Source: Candidatus Leptovillus affinis (lineage in GTDB: Bacteria; Chloroflexota; Anaerolineae; Promineifilales; Promineifilaceae). From it: 64,000 nt of DNA. The translations under genes and the position numbers were made by a program. The notes under the pieces are model-generated. The model saw nothing but the letters and a program-made list of their open reading frames with translations. It was not told where the DNA came from and did no database searches. Positions 53,388-60,659 of the stretch are shown here, piece after piece; the stretch's first letter is position 1; each line of letters begins with the position of its first letter. The stretch spans positions 248,001-312,000 of the forward strand of contig JADIYP010000007.1 of the NCBI GenBank assembly GCA_016705235.1. Direction: 5' to 3'.

Positions 53388-54421
53388 GCAGCCCAAACGA
53401 CACTCAACTCGCAGCCACCGACACAAAAACCGGCCTCAGCGCCGTTCTGGCGCAAAACGCGGGCAGTTTTGTCGGTCTTATTCTGCCGGTCGCCATCATT
53501 CTCGCCCTGACCATTTGGCCCACAATCACCGGTAAAGACATCACCCGCGAGTCCATTTTCACCATCATGCTCTCCATCGCCCTCGCCTCCAGCCTGAACA
53601 TTCTCCTGGGTTACACCGGCTATGTCAGCTTCGGGCACGTTGTCTTTTTTGGCCTGGGCGGCTATGTAGGCTTTTACCTGATGGCCGTGCAGGGCTGGTC
53701 TTTGTGGCTGGCCATGCCGATGGGCGGTCTGGCGGCCGGGCTGTTGGCCTTCCTCTTGGGCAAGGCGATTTTACGCCTGCGCGGCGGCTATTTTGCCCTG
53801 GCGACCATCGGCGTCAACGAGGCCATGCGCGCTTTCATCAACAACTTCAAGCCCTTTGGCGGCCCGGTGGGCATGACCCTTAATTTTCAGGTTTACAAAG
53901 ATTATGGCGGGGCAGCCAGGGCGCTCAGCCTGGCTTTTTACATTTTGGCGGCCCTGACACTACTCATCGTCATCATCAGTTACCTGGTGCGAACGTCTAA
54001 ATTTGGCCTGGGCTTGCTGGCCATCCGCGAAGACGAAGACGCCGCCGAGGTTATGGGCGTCGTCGCGCCATCGGCCAAAACGTGGGCTTATGTGCTCTCG
54101 GCAATATTGCCCGGCATCATTGGCGTGTTGTTCTTCTTTAAGAACGGCAGCATCGAGCCGGTTCCCGCGTTTCGTTTGAATTTTTCCATCGAGATGATTG
54201 TGATGGTGATGTTGGGCGGGCAGGGCACGGTGCTGGGGCCAATCATCGGCGGCGTGGGCTACCAAAGCCTGCGCGGCTTCCTGCTGACCAGTCCACTGTT
54301 TAAGAATATTCAACTGGCGGTGGCCGGCGCGCTGTTGTTGGTGATTGTGCTGTTTGTGCCGGCGGGGCTGGTTGGCTGGCTGCGGAACCGTTTCCCGGCG
54401 CTGCGGAGGGTGCTGCAATGA
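53384..54421 (+). CDS. livM: Branched-chain amino-acid ABC permease LivM
   Basis: 345 residues. Membrane permease with SLNILLGYTGYVSFGHVVFFGLGGYVG, the coupling loop FGLGLLAIREDEDAAEVMGV and GGQGTVLGPIIGGVGYQSL near the end. Overlaps livH by 4 nt and livG by 4 nt (ATGA at each junction), so the three are translationally coupled. Confidence 0.95.
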   Translation: MSSPNDTQLAATDTKTGLSAVLAQNAGSFVGLILPVAIILALTIWPTITGKDITRESIFTIMLSIALASSLNILLGYTGYVSFGHVVFFGLGGYVGFYLMAVQGWSLWLAMPMGGLAAGLLAFLLGKAILRLRGGYFALATIGVNEAMRAFINNFKPFGGPVGMTLNFQVYKDYGGAARALSLAFYILAALTLLIVIISYLVRTSKFGLGLLAIREDEDAAEVMGVVAPSAKTWAYVLSAILPGIIGVLFFFKNGSIEPVPAFRLNFSIEMIVMVMLGGQGTVLGPIIGGVGYQSLRGFLLTSPLFKNIQLAVAGALLLVIVLFVPAGLVGWLRNRFPALRRVLQ

Positions 54422-55173
54422 TTTTACAATTGGAAGGCGTCAGCAAGAACTTTGGTGGGCTGCGAGCGTTGTCTGATGTGACGTTTGATTTACCCGAAGG
54501 GCAGATTCTGGGACTGATTGGACCAAATGGCGCAGGCAAAACGACCTTGTTCAACTCCATCAGCGGCGTGTATACGCCAACGGAAGGGCGCGTGATTTTT
54601 CGCGGCCAGGATGTGACGCGTAACAAGCCGTATGAAATGGCTAAGTTGGGCATGGCGCGGACGCATCAGATTGTACGGCCGTTAAACGAACTCACCGTCC
54701 GCGAAAATGTTATCGCCGGGAGCTGCTTTGGCCGCGAAGGCCACGGCCTGAAAGCGGCCGGTAAAATTGCCGACGAAGTGCTGGAATTTGTCGGCCTGGC
54801 CCCGCGCAGCGACCAGTTGGCCGGCAGCCTGAATGTGGGTCAGAAGAAACGGTTGGAAATGGCGCGGGCGTTGGCCGCACGGCCGTATCTCCTCCTGCTC
54901 GACGAAGTATTAGCCGGCCTCAACCCATCGGAAATCGGCCACATGGTAGACATCGTGCGCAGCATCCGCGACCAGGGCGTCACCATCATCATGATCGAGC
55001 ACGTCATGAAAGCCGTGATGAGCGTCAGCGATCGTCTGCTCGTATTAGATTACGGCAGCCAGATCGCCGAAGGCACGCCCCACGATGTCGCCAACGATCC
55101 CAAAGTGATCGAAGCCTATCTGGGCGACCCAGACCTGGCCTTGCGTCTGATGCGCGATGAGACAAGAGCTTGA
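54418..55173 (+). CDS. livG: Branched-chain amino-acid ABC ATPase LivG
   Basis: 251 residues. Walker A GPNGAGKTT, LivG-specific GMARTHQIVRPLNELTVRENV, signature LNVGQKKRLEMARALA, Walker B LLLLDEVLAGLNP (Val in place of the usual Pro of DEPxAGL), H-loop IIMIEHVMKAVMS. Energises uptake together with LivF, whose gene follows after a 66-bp spacer holding a perfect palindrome. Confidence 0.95.
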   Translation: MILQLEGVSKNFGGLRALSDVTFDLPEGQILGLIGPNGAGKTTLFNSISGVYTPTEGRVIFRGQDVTRNKPYEMAKLGMARTHQIVRPLNELTVRENVIAGSCFGREGHGLKAAGKIADEVLEFVGLAPRSDQLAGSLNVGQKKRLEMARALAARPYLLLLDEVLAGLNPSEIGHMVDIVRSIRDQGVTIIMIEHVMKAVMSVSDRLLVLDYGSQIAEGTPHDVANDPKVIEAYLGDPDLALRLMRDETRA

Positions 55174-55178
55174 AGGGA

Positions 55179-55211
55179 AGACCCTAAGGGTTTTAAAAAC
55201 CCTTAGGGTCT
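55179..55211. repeat. Perfect 33-nt palindrome between livG and livF
   Basis: AGACCCTAAGGGTTTT and its exact reverse complement around a single A. It is the core of the ACCCTAAGGGTTT element without the long inner or flanking parts. Lying within an operon it will form a strong mRNA stem and could limit livF expression. Confidence 0.9.
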
Positions 55212-55239
55212 CCGGTAACATGCAACAAAGGAAGCGACG

Positions 55240-55950
55240 ATGGCGATATTAGAAATTCGAGACGTCACCTCTGGTTATGGGGAAGTGCAAATTTTATGGG
55301 GAACCAGCCTCAGCATGGAAGAAGGGCGGCTAACCTCCCTCGTAGGGGCAAACGGCGCGGGCAAAACCACCCTGCTGCGCACGGTCATGGGGTCCATCAA
55401 ACCATGGCAAGGCTCCGTCTGGTTCAACGGCCAAGACATCAGCCACCTGCCGACCCACGCCAAAGCCGAAATGGGCGTCGTGCTGGTTCCCGAAGGCCGC
55501 CAGCTCTTCACCGATATGTCGGTAGAAGAAAATCTGGAGATGGGCGCATCGCCCAAACGGGCACGCGCCCATGTTGCCCGGAACCTGGAACGCGTCTACG
55601 AGATGTTCCCCCGGCTGAAAGAGCGGCGCGCGCAAAAATCTGGCACGATGAGCGGCGGCGAGCAGCAAATGTTGGCCGTAGCCCGCGGCATCATGGCCGA
55701 GCCAATTGTGCTGATGATTGATGAATTGTCGTTGGGCCTGGCTCCCGTCTTGGTGCTGGACTTGTTTCAAAGCCTGAAAAAACTAAAAGACGCCGGTCTG
55801 ACCATGATGCTCGTGGAACAAAATGTGCAAATGGCTCTGGCAATCAGCGATTATGGCTATGTGCTGGCTCAAGGCAGGGTGGAAATTGATGGTCCCAGCC
55901 GCGAATTGGCCGAAAACGAACACGTTCGGTCGGCCTATCTAGGGCATTAA
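55240..55950 (+). CDS. livF: Branched-chain amino-acid ABC ATPase LivF
   Basis: 236 residues. Walker A GANGAGKTT, LivF-specific VLVPEGRQLFTDMSVEENLEMG, signature MSGGEQQMLAVARGIM, Walker B VLMIDELSLGLAP, H-loop MLVEQNVQMAL. Completes the LivKHMGF importer. Confidence 0.96.
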   Translation: MAILEIRDVTSGYGEVQILWGTSLSMEEGRLTSLVGANGAGKTTLLRTVMGSIKPWQGSVWFNGQDISHLPTHAKAEMGVVLVPEGRQLFTDMSVEENLEMGASPKRARAHVARNLERVYEMFPRLKERRAQKSGTMSGGEQQMLAVARGIMAEPIVLMIDELSLGLAPVLVLDLFQSLKKLKDAGLTMMLVEQNVQMALAISDYGYVLAQGRVEIDGPSRELAENEHVRSAYLGH

Positions 55951-55966
55951 CAGCGAATATCTCTTC

Positions 55967-56047
55967 AGACCCTAAGGGTTTGCTCTTGAGAAGCCATCTG
56001 GTCATGATCTTAAACCCTTAGGGTCTTCCCGGAGAGACCTGAACTGT
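55967..56047. repeat. ACCCTAAGGGTTT palindromic element
   Basis: AGACCCTAAGGGTTT (55967-55981) and AAACCCTTAGGGTCT (56012-56026) pair perfectly around 30 nt; the right flank TCCCGGAGAGACCTGAACTGT matches those of the copies at 35.3 and 45.6 kb. It separates livF from the CBS gene. Confidence 0.88.
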
Positions 56048-56102
56048 TACAACAGAGATTTGAATTGAGAACGCTTCATTTTTTCTGACAAAGGAGAGAA
56101 AG

Positions 56103-56750
56103 ATGCTCGTTAAAGGTCGTATGTCTAAACCGGTGATTACCGTGGAGCCATCCAGACGCATTATGGATGCGATGGCCGTGATGAAACAGCATAAAATTCG
56201 CCGGATGCCCGTGATCGACGATGGCAAGCTGGTAGGCATCGTGTCAGATAAGGATTTGCTCGACGCGGGGCCGTCGGATGCCACGTCGCTTTCGGTGTGG
56301 GAGATCAATTATCTGCTGTCTAAGCTGCGCGTGGAAGAGGTGATGACCAGGCATGTGCTTACCGTGCAAGAAGATACCCCGATTGAAGAAGCCGCCCGCA
56401 TCATGGTAGACAACAAAATCGGCGGCCTGCCGGTGATGCGGGGCACAGAATTGGTTGGGCTGATTACCGAAACCGACTTGTTTAAGATATTTCAGGAGTT
56501 GATGGGCGCGCGGGACCCCGGCGTGCGCGTCACCGCATTGGTTCCGGACGTGCAGGGCGAGTTGGCTCGTCTGACACACATCATTTCGGCGGCCGGCGGC
56601 TCGTTTATCGCCTTTGGCATGTTCGATGGGGAAGACCCGGCGAACAAGCTGGTAACGTTTAAGGTGACGGGGCTGAGTGAAGAGGAGGTAGCGCAGCACA
56701 TCGCGCCGGTTATTGACCGGATTGTAGATTTGCGCTCGTGTTGTTCCTGA
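56103..56750 (+). CDS. CBS-pair protein with C-terminal ACT-like domain (AcuB-like)
   Basis: 215 residues. Two CBS motifs (MSKPVITVEPSRRIMDAMAV, about 1-65; MTRHVLTVQEDTPIEEAARI, about 78-130) that bind adenine nucleotides, and an ACT-like C-terminal domain (GVRVTALVPDVQGELARLTHII). This order is that of AcuB-type proteins. It may sense energy charge or an amino acid; the partner is unknown, and the liv operon just upstream is a plausible but unproven target. GAGAGAAAG precedes the ATG. Confidence 0.88.
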   Translation: MLVKGRMSKPVITVEPSRRIMDAMAVMKQHKIRRMPVIDDGKLVGIVSDKDLLDAGPSDATSLSVWEINYLLSKLRVEEVMTRHVLTVQEDTPIEEAARIMVDNKIGGLPVMRGTELVGLITETDLFKIFQELMGARDPGVRVTALVPDVQGELARLTHIISAAGGSFIAFGMFDGEDPANKLVTFKVTGLSEEEVAQHIAPVIDRIVDLRSCCS

Positions 56751-56780
56751 CGACGCGCTGCGCCGGTTGGCCTGTAAATG

Positions 56781-56820
56781 AAATCGCCTCGACACAAGGT
56801 TTGTATCGAGGCGATTTTTT
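56781..56820 (+). terminator. Terminator after the CBS gene
   Basis: AAATCGCCTCGACACAA and TTTGTATCGAGGCGATTT form a ~16-bp stem with one mismatch, followed by T7. It also lies at the end of the convergent ABC-2 permease gene, and its A-run makes it usable on both strands. Confidence 0.88.
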
Positions 56821-56823
56821 TGG

Positions 56824-57621
56824 TTAGATGTTGACATTGATGGCGCTGCCAGATTCGTAGCGGCGCAGGCCGTAGTAGAACAGGAAAAGGGCTATCAGCC
56901 AGACCAGAATGGCCGCGCCGACGAGCAGGAGAAGGAGACGGCCGTCTTGATTTCTGACTATATCCACCGGCACAGACCCTACAAAAGCGGCCGGGATAAC
57001 CGTGTAGAGCATCATCCGCGCCGCGCCGCTGAAGAGCGAGTTGGGATACAGCGCAAAGGTCAGCATGGCGTTGGTCATCTGCTGGCTGGCGTACTGCGCG
57101 TTGCCCATGTAAAAAGCCAGCGACCCGGTGATGACTGAATAGCCCACGAAGATGATGGCCGCGAGAACGGCCGTAGTCAAAAACAGCCCAATCTCCACCA
57201 ACGTAAACCGTCCCGTAAAGCTGTAGGCAATCAAGCCAAACGCCACATCGCCCACCGTGGAGACAATCATCTTGGAAAAGATAACGTGCAGCAGCAAATT
57301 ACGCGGAAAGACCAGGTAATAATCCAGCCGCCCCTGGGCTACCAGGTAAGCCATGTACTGCCGCGTATTGCCGGCAAACATAAACCCCAACCCATAGCCC
57401 AACGTCACGATGGCGAACAGCAGGAAAATCTCGTCCACGTTGTAGCCGCGTATCGTGCCAAACTGGTTAAAAAAGATGATCCAGAAGACAAAGTAGATGC
57501 CGTTGTTGATGAACATGCCAACAATTTGCGAGATAAAACTCGCCCGATACTCCATCGCCGACGCCAGATTCACGCCCACAAGAGCGCGAAGGAAGATGAG
57601 TTCTGCTTGAATACGTTTCAT
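56824..57621 (-). CDS. ABC-2 type exporter permease
   Basis: 265 residues from ATG 57621 (AAGGA 7 nt upstream), six hydrophobic helices, without a large soluble domain. It resembles the ABC-2/DUF990-type permeases found as pairs with DrrA-like ATPases (FISQIVGMFINNGIYFVFW, GYGLGFMFAGNTRQYM, LVAQGRLDYYLVFPRNLL). It should pair with the permease at 57809-58621 and the ATPase at 58685-59671; the exported compound is unknown. Confidence 0.85.
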   Translation of the reverse strand: MKRIQAELIFLRALVGVNLASAMEYRASFISQIVGMFINNGIYFVFWIIFFNQFGTIRGYNVDEIFLLFAIVTLGYGLGFMFAGNTRQYMAYLVAQGRLDYYLVFPRNLLLHVIFSKMIVSTVGDVAFGLIAYSFTGRFTLVEIGLFLTTAVLAAIIFVGYSVITGSLAFYMGNAQYASQQMTNAMLTFALYPNSLFSGAARMMLYTVIPAAFVGSVPVDIVRNQDGRLLLLLVGAAILVWLIALFLFYYGLRRYESGSAINVNI

Positions 57622-57633
57622 GGTTTTTTCCTT

Positions 57634-57804
57634 GAGATTGGAGATGACCCAATCCTGATTGACTAACAAAACTTATCTAACCGCGGAGAATGCGGCGAGC
57701 GCGGAGTTTGTACCAGAGAAAATCTCCGCGTCCTTTGCGCTCTCCGCGGTAAAATTCTGAGATTTGTCAGTCAATCAGGACCCAAATTCCAATTTCTAAT
57801 CTCC
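57634..57804. repeat. Large imperfect palindrome between the two ABC-2 permease genes
   Basis: Outer arms TCCTGATTGACT (57653-57664) / AGTCAATCAGGA (57769-57780), inner arms ACCGCGGAGA / TCTCCGCGGT (about 57680-57750) with GCGGAG / CTCCGC nearer the centre. Similarity continues outward: GAGATTGGAGAT on the left against GAGATTAGAAAT (reverse complement) on the right, giving an element of about 170 bp that would fold into one long hairpin, as non-autonomous mobile elements do. Confidence 0.8.
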
Positions 57805-57808
57805 ATTT

Positions 57809-58621
57809 TCAGCCCCCGTTCACAGCCAACTGCCGCGTCGCCCACTGGTATTGGCGCAGGAGGACGAGTCCAAAGATGGTGAGCCAGATGGCTTGCAGGG
57901 CCAGAATTTGCCAGAACTGCGCCCAGGTGAAGGCCACAAACAGCTTGGCCGGGGCGTAGGTGGTCAGGTTGAAAGGCAGCACGCGGGCCAGGGGTTGCAG
58001 CCAACCCGGCAAAAAGTCCAATGGCAGCATCAACCCGCCCAAAATGAAGACGAGCTTCTGGTAAATCAGCCGGAAGGAAAAGGTGTCCTCGGTGACAAAG
58101 GCCAACAGACCGATGATGCTGAAGACGAAAAAGTCGAGCAGCATAGCCAGCGCAGCTACCAGCAGCACCGGCAGCGCGTGCTGCGGCTGAATCGTCGGCC
58201 AACCGGCGTAGTAGACGACCAGGGGCAGGCCCAGCAAGAAGATGAGGGTCATTTTAACGGCCGTTTCCCCCAACCCATTAAAAAAGTGATAGGCCAGGTA
58301 GTTGTACGGCCGTGTCAGCGTATAAGCCACCGAGCCATCCTTCACCTCTTCGCTGATGCGCTCATCGTGACGGATTTTGCCCAATTCCATCACCTCGGCG
58401 ATGAGAAAATACCAGATGGTGGCTGCCAGGCTGAGGCCGGCGATTTCCGTTGCGCCCTGGGATTCGTAAACGGCCGTCCACAACTGAATAAACACAAACA
58501 TAATCAGCACAATAAAGACAGCCCGGTTCAGCGCCTCCCAGACGTAAGCCAACTGGTTTTGCAGATTGGTCATGGTAATGGCGGCGTATTTGGTGGTTGT
58601 GCGGCGAAGTTGAAGGAGCAT
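57809..58621 (-). CDS. ABC-2 type exporter permease
   Basis: 270 residues with six hydrophobic helices (AIVLIMFVFIQLWTAVY-like N-terminal pair, FFNGLGETAVKMTLIFLLGLP, PVLLVAALAMLLDFFVFSIIGLL, GGLMLPLDFLPGWLQP). Second membrane subunit of the exporter; the LMLPLDFLPGWLQPLARVLPF segment is typical of the ABC-2 family. A 64-bp spacer with a tandem inverted repeat lies between it and the ATPase gene. Confidence 0.85.
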   Translation of the reverse strand: MLLQLRRTTTKYAAITMTNLQNQLAYVWEALNRAVFIVLIMFVFIQLWTAVYESQGATEIAGLSLAATIWYFLIAEVMELGKIRHDERISEEVKDGSVAYTLTRPYNYLAYHFFNGLGETAVKMTLIFLLGLPLVVYYAGWPTIQPQHALPVLLVAALAMLLDFFVFSIIGLLAFVTEDTFSFRLIYQKLVFILGGLMLPLDFLPGWLQPLARVLPFNLTTYAPAKLFVAFTWAQFWQILALQAIWLTIFGLVLLRQYQWATRQLAVNGG

Positions 58622-58635
58622 GGTGAATCCTTATT

Positions 58636-58687
58636 TGATGCGTGATGCGTGATGCGTGACAATTTACGAATCACGCATCACGCATCA
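58636..58687. repeat. Tandem-and-inverted repeat of TGATGCG
   Basis: Three tandem copies of TGATGCG (58636 onward) face two and a half inverted copies (TCACGCATCACGCATCA, 58671-58687) over an 11-nt gap. The right arm overlaps the stop codon of the ATPase gene at 58685. A stable mRNA stem; could reduce readthrough into the permease genes. Confidence 0.85.
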
Positions 58688-59671
58688 CTTCTTGTAAATC
58701 TCCCGGATAATCTCTTCCAGCGGCGGGTCGGCGATGGTGATGTCCTGGCAAGATTGCGCAGCCATAATTTGCTGCACCACCGTTTCCACCGGAATCTCAC
58801 GGCCGTCGAATTCCAGCTTCACGCCATACGTACCCTGCTTCAACGTCTCCACGCAAGGCAAAACAAACGGCGCGGTCAGTGGCTCGGCAAAGCGCACGTC
58901 GATGATTTTACGGCGCAGGTATTGGCGTTTGAGGGCGGAGGTCGAATTGTCGTAGATGAGACGGCCGTGATTGATGATCACCACCCGCTTGCACAAGCTC
59001 TCGATGTCGCCCGCGTCGTGGCTGGTCAGGAAAATGGTCGTCTGCTCCTGCTCATTCAGGTAGCGGATGGCGTCGCGGATTTGCTGCTTGGCCACCACGT
59101 CCAGCCCAATCGTCGGCTCGTCGAGGAAGATGATGCGCGGCCGGTGCAGCAGCGACGCGGCAATCTCGCACTTCATGCGCTGGCCCAGGCTTAATTTACG
59201 CACCGGCGTTTGCAGCAAATCGGCAATCTGGAACGATTCCACCAGGAAATCGCGCCGCTTCTGAAATTCGCCCATGTCTAGTTCATAGATACGGGCGAAG
59301 AGGCGGAAGGTGTCCTCGGCCGGCAGGTGGTACCAGAGCTGCGGCTTCTGCCCAAACACCGAACCCACGTGGTAGCCCAATTTGCGCCGGTCCTTCCACG
59401 GCGTATATCCCAGGACAGAGGCCTGCCCGGCGCTGGGATACAAAATGCCGGTGAGCATCTTGATGGTGGTAGATTTGCCCGCGCCATTGGGACCAATGAA
59501 GGCCAGCATTTCTCCTTTTTCCAGCGAGAAGGTGATGTCGGAAACGGCCGTTACCTCCTTCTCCTCCGTATGCCACAACGACCGCACGCTGCCGCGCAGC
59601 CCGGCCGCCTTTTGCTTCACGCGAAATGTCTTCGCCAACCCGTTCACATGTACAACAACGTCACGCATCAT
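58685..59671 (-). CDS. ABC exporter ATP-binding protein (DrrA-like)
   Basis: 328 residues. Walker A GPNGAGKSTT, Q-loop region VGSVFGQKPQLWYHLP, signature KLSLGQRMKCEIAASLL, Walker B IIFLDEPTIGLDV, H-loop FLTSHDAGDIESLC. It has an N-terminal extra (VTAVSDITFSLEKGEM) and a C-terminal regulatory part (about 245-328) as in DrrA/polysaccharide-export-like ATPases. Energises export with the two permeases downstream. The compound is not known; antibiotic or lipid efflux are typical in the family. Confidence 0.93.
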   Translation of the reverse strand: MMRDVVVHVNGLAKTFRVKQKAAGLRGSVRSLWHTEEKEVTAVSDITFSLEKGEMLAFIGPNGAGKSTTIKMLTGILYPSAGQASVLGYTPWKDRRKLGYHVGSVFGQKPQLWYHLPAEDTFRLFARIYELDMGEFQKRRDFLVESFQIADLLQTPVRKLSLGQRMKCEIAASLLHRPRIIFLDEPTIGLDVVAKQQIRDAIRYLNEQEQTTIFLTSHDAGDIESLCKRVVIINHGRLIYDNSTSALKRQYLRRKIIDVRFAEPLTAPFVLPCVETLKQGTYGVKLEFDGREIPVETVVQQIMAAQSCQDITIADPPLEEIIREIYKK

Positions 59672-59706
59672 CCACCTGCCTGTAAGATGGGAGACTGGAG
59701 CCTATT

Positions 59707-59809
59707 GATTCACGCAATCTCCAGTTACCCTGTAGCCGCGATTTCTTATCGCGTCTGACGGAGCGGGGTAGGGATACCCCGGCTACAAACGATTCACGCA
59801 ATCTCCAGT
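59707..59809. repeat. REP-like element flanked by 19-bp direct repeats
   Basis: Core 59731-59787 runs TGTAGCCGCG...CGGCTACA with internal stems CGCGATTTCTTATCGCG and GGGGTAGGGATACCCC; it differs from the core at 35232-35288 at few positions. The identical 19-mers GATTCACGCAATCTCCAGT stand at 59707-59725 and 59791-59809, which could be a target-site duplication or a parent repeat split by insertion. Confidence 0.85.
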
Positions 59810-59825
59810 CTCCTGTCTCTAAAAA

Positions 59826-60018
59826 CCAAAAAGGCGCGGTGTCTATCACCGCGCCTTTGAAAAAAACTCCTTCTCCTCGGAGGTTGTTATCGCCTGTGGC
59901 TGAAACCTCTTCCTAATCTTTCCCAACACGCGGCATCTGCCGATTTACCACCCTGAGGGGCGCAACCGGTCATGTCTTGTAAGGCGATAACAAAATAAAC
60001 GTGTAAGGTAGACATAGT
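59826..60018 (-). ncRNA. Candidate small structured RNA (about 190 nt), family unknown
   Basis: A self-contained unit on the minus strand: consensus-like promoter (60025-60054), then about 190 nt ending in the terminator at 59833-59855, with no open frame with a ribosome site. A 10-bp closing stem GTTATCGCCT (59991-59982) / AGGCGATAAC (59895-59886) encloses about 86 nt containing CGGCAGATGCCG and an AGGGTGGTA segment. The length and self-contained layout recall 6S or SRP-like RNA but I cannot match the known consensus of either; the AGGGTGG...CCGCG stretch recalls a T-box but there is no room for stem I and no downstream synthetase. Confidence 0.55.
59833..59855 (-). terminator. Terminator of the candidate small RNA
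   Basis: GGCGCGGTG-N5-CACCGCGCC, a perfect 9-bp GC-rich stem, followed on the minus strand by TTTTT. Confidence 0.85.
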
Positions 60019-60024
60019 TTCAGC

Positions 60025-60054
60025 AGTCTAGCATGGCAAAATCAGGCTTGTCAA
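60025..60054 (-). promoter_or_regulatory. Promoter of the candidate small RNA
   Basis: On the minus strand TTGACA, 18 bp, TAGACT. The start would be near 60018. The upstream hypothetical gene ends at 60075, just before it. Confidence 0.72.
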
Positions 60055-60074
60055 GTGTTGTTTGGTCTGATTTC

Positions 60075-60605
60075 TCAACCAAATTTATAGCGAATCCCGT
60101 CCGGTGATTTAACCTCGCGCCAGCCGAATTTTTGCAGGGTGATGTCGGAGCGACGGCCGTATGCCAACAACTCGCCCACAACCTCGCCGCCAGCAAATTC
60201 AGCCGCCATTTCAAACAAATCCACCGTGTTCACGCCCAATTTGCGGGCGCAGTGGTAATAGACAGCCAGGGCCACTTCCACATTGCGCCGGTTGGGGATG
60301 GTGAAGTTGGCAATGGCCGCCCCGACCAGCCCGCGCAGTAGCTGGTCGGGATCGGTGGTGCGCACGGCCGTTGTCGCCGTGCGGTGTCCGTAAATGCCAA
60401 ACAGCGACCGCTGCGCCGGGCTTAAGGCCGCCTGGAAAAATTCACGTTCCGCCGGCGTGGCGGCCATGAACCGAATCACCATCTCATCCAGCTTTTCATC
60501 GGTGACCGCCGGCAGCGGCTCCGCGTAATAATCAGCCACCGTTCGGTCGGCCAAATAAGCAGCCGAATCGGCAGTGAACACACGAAAAGAATTGCCGTTT
60601 TCCAT
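60075..60605 (-). CDS. Hypothetical protein
   Basis: 176 residues from ATG 60605 (a TTG at 60617 is the longer choice). Largely helical, no membrane segment or signal. Features: a central FFQAALSPAQRSLFGIYGHR and FAGGEVVGELLAYGRRSDITLQKFGW near the end. I do not recognise a family. It follows gpmI after a terminator-like hairpin, and the weak ribosome site lies within the tail of that hairpin. Confidence 0.72.
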   Translation of the reverse strand: MENGNSFRVFTADSAAYLADRTVADYYAEPLPAVTDEKLDEMVIRFMAATPAEREFFQAALSPAQRSLFGIYGHRTATTAVRTTDPDQLLRGLVGAAIANFTIPNRRNVEVALAVYYHCARKLGVNTVDLFEMAAEFAGGEVVGELLAYGRRSDITLQKFGWREVKSPDGIRYKFG

Positions 60606-60618
60606 CAAAAATTCCAAA

Positions 60619-60649
60619 AGGAGGAAGGTGACTGTGCCGCCTTCCTCCT
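60619..60649 (-). terminator. Terminator after gpmI
   Basis: On the minus strand AGGAGGAAGG-N11-CCTTCCTCCT followed by TTTTGGAATTTTTG. The T-run is short, and the downstream arm includes a CCTCCT that would hide nothing like a ribosome site, so partial termination is the safer reading. Confidence 0.65.
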
Positions 60650-60659
60650 GATCAACCTG

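Noticed and set aside
59886..59991. T-box riboswitch reading of the AGGGTGG...CCGCG stretch
   Set aside because: There is no space for stem I between the promoter and this segment, the spacing of the T-box sequence is wrong, and the downstream genes encode an exporter, not a synthetase.
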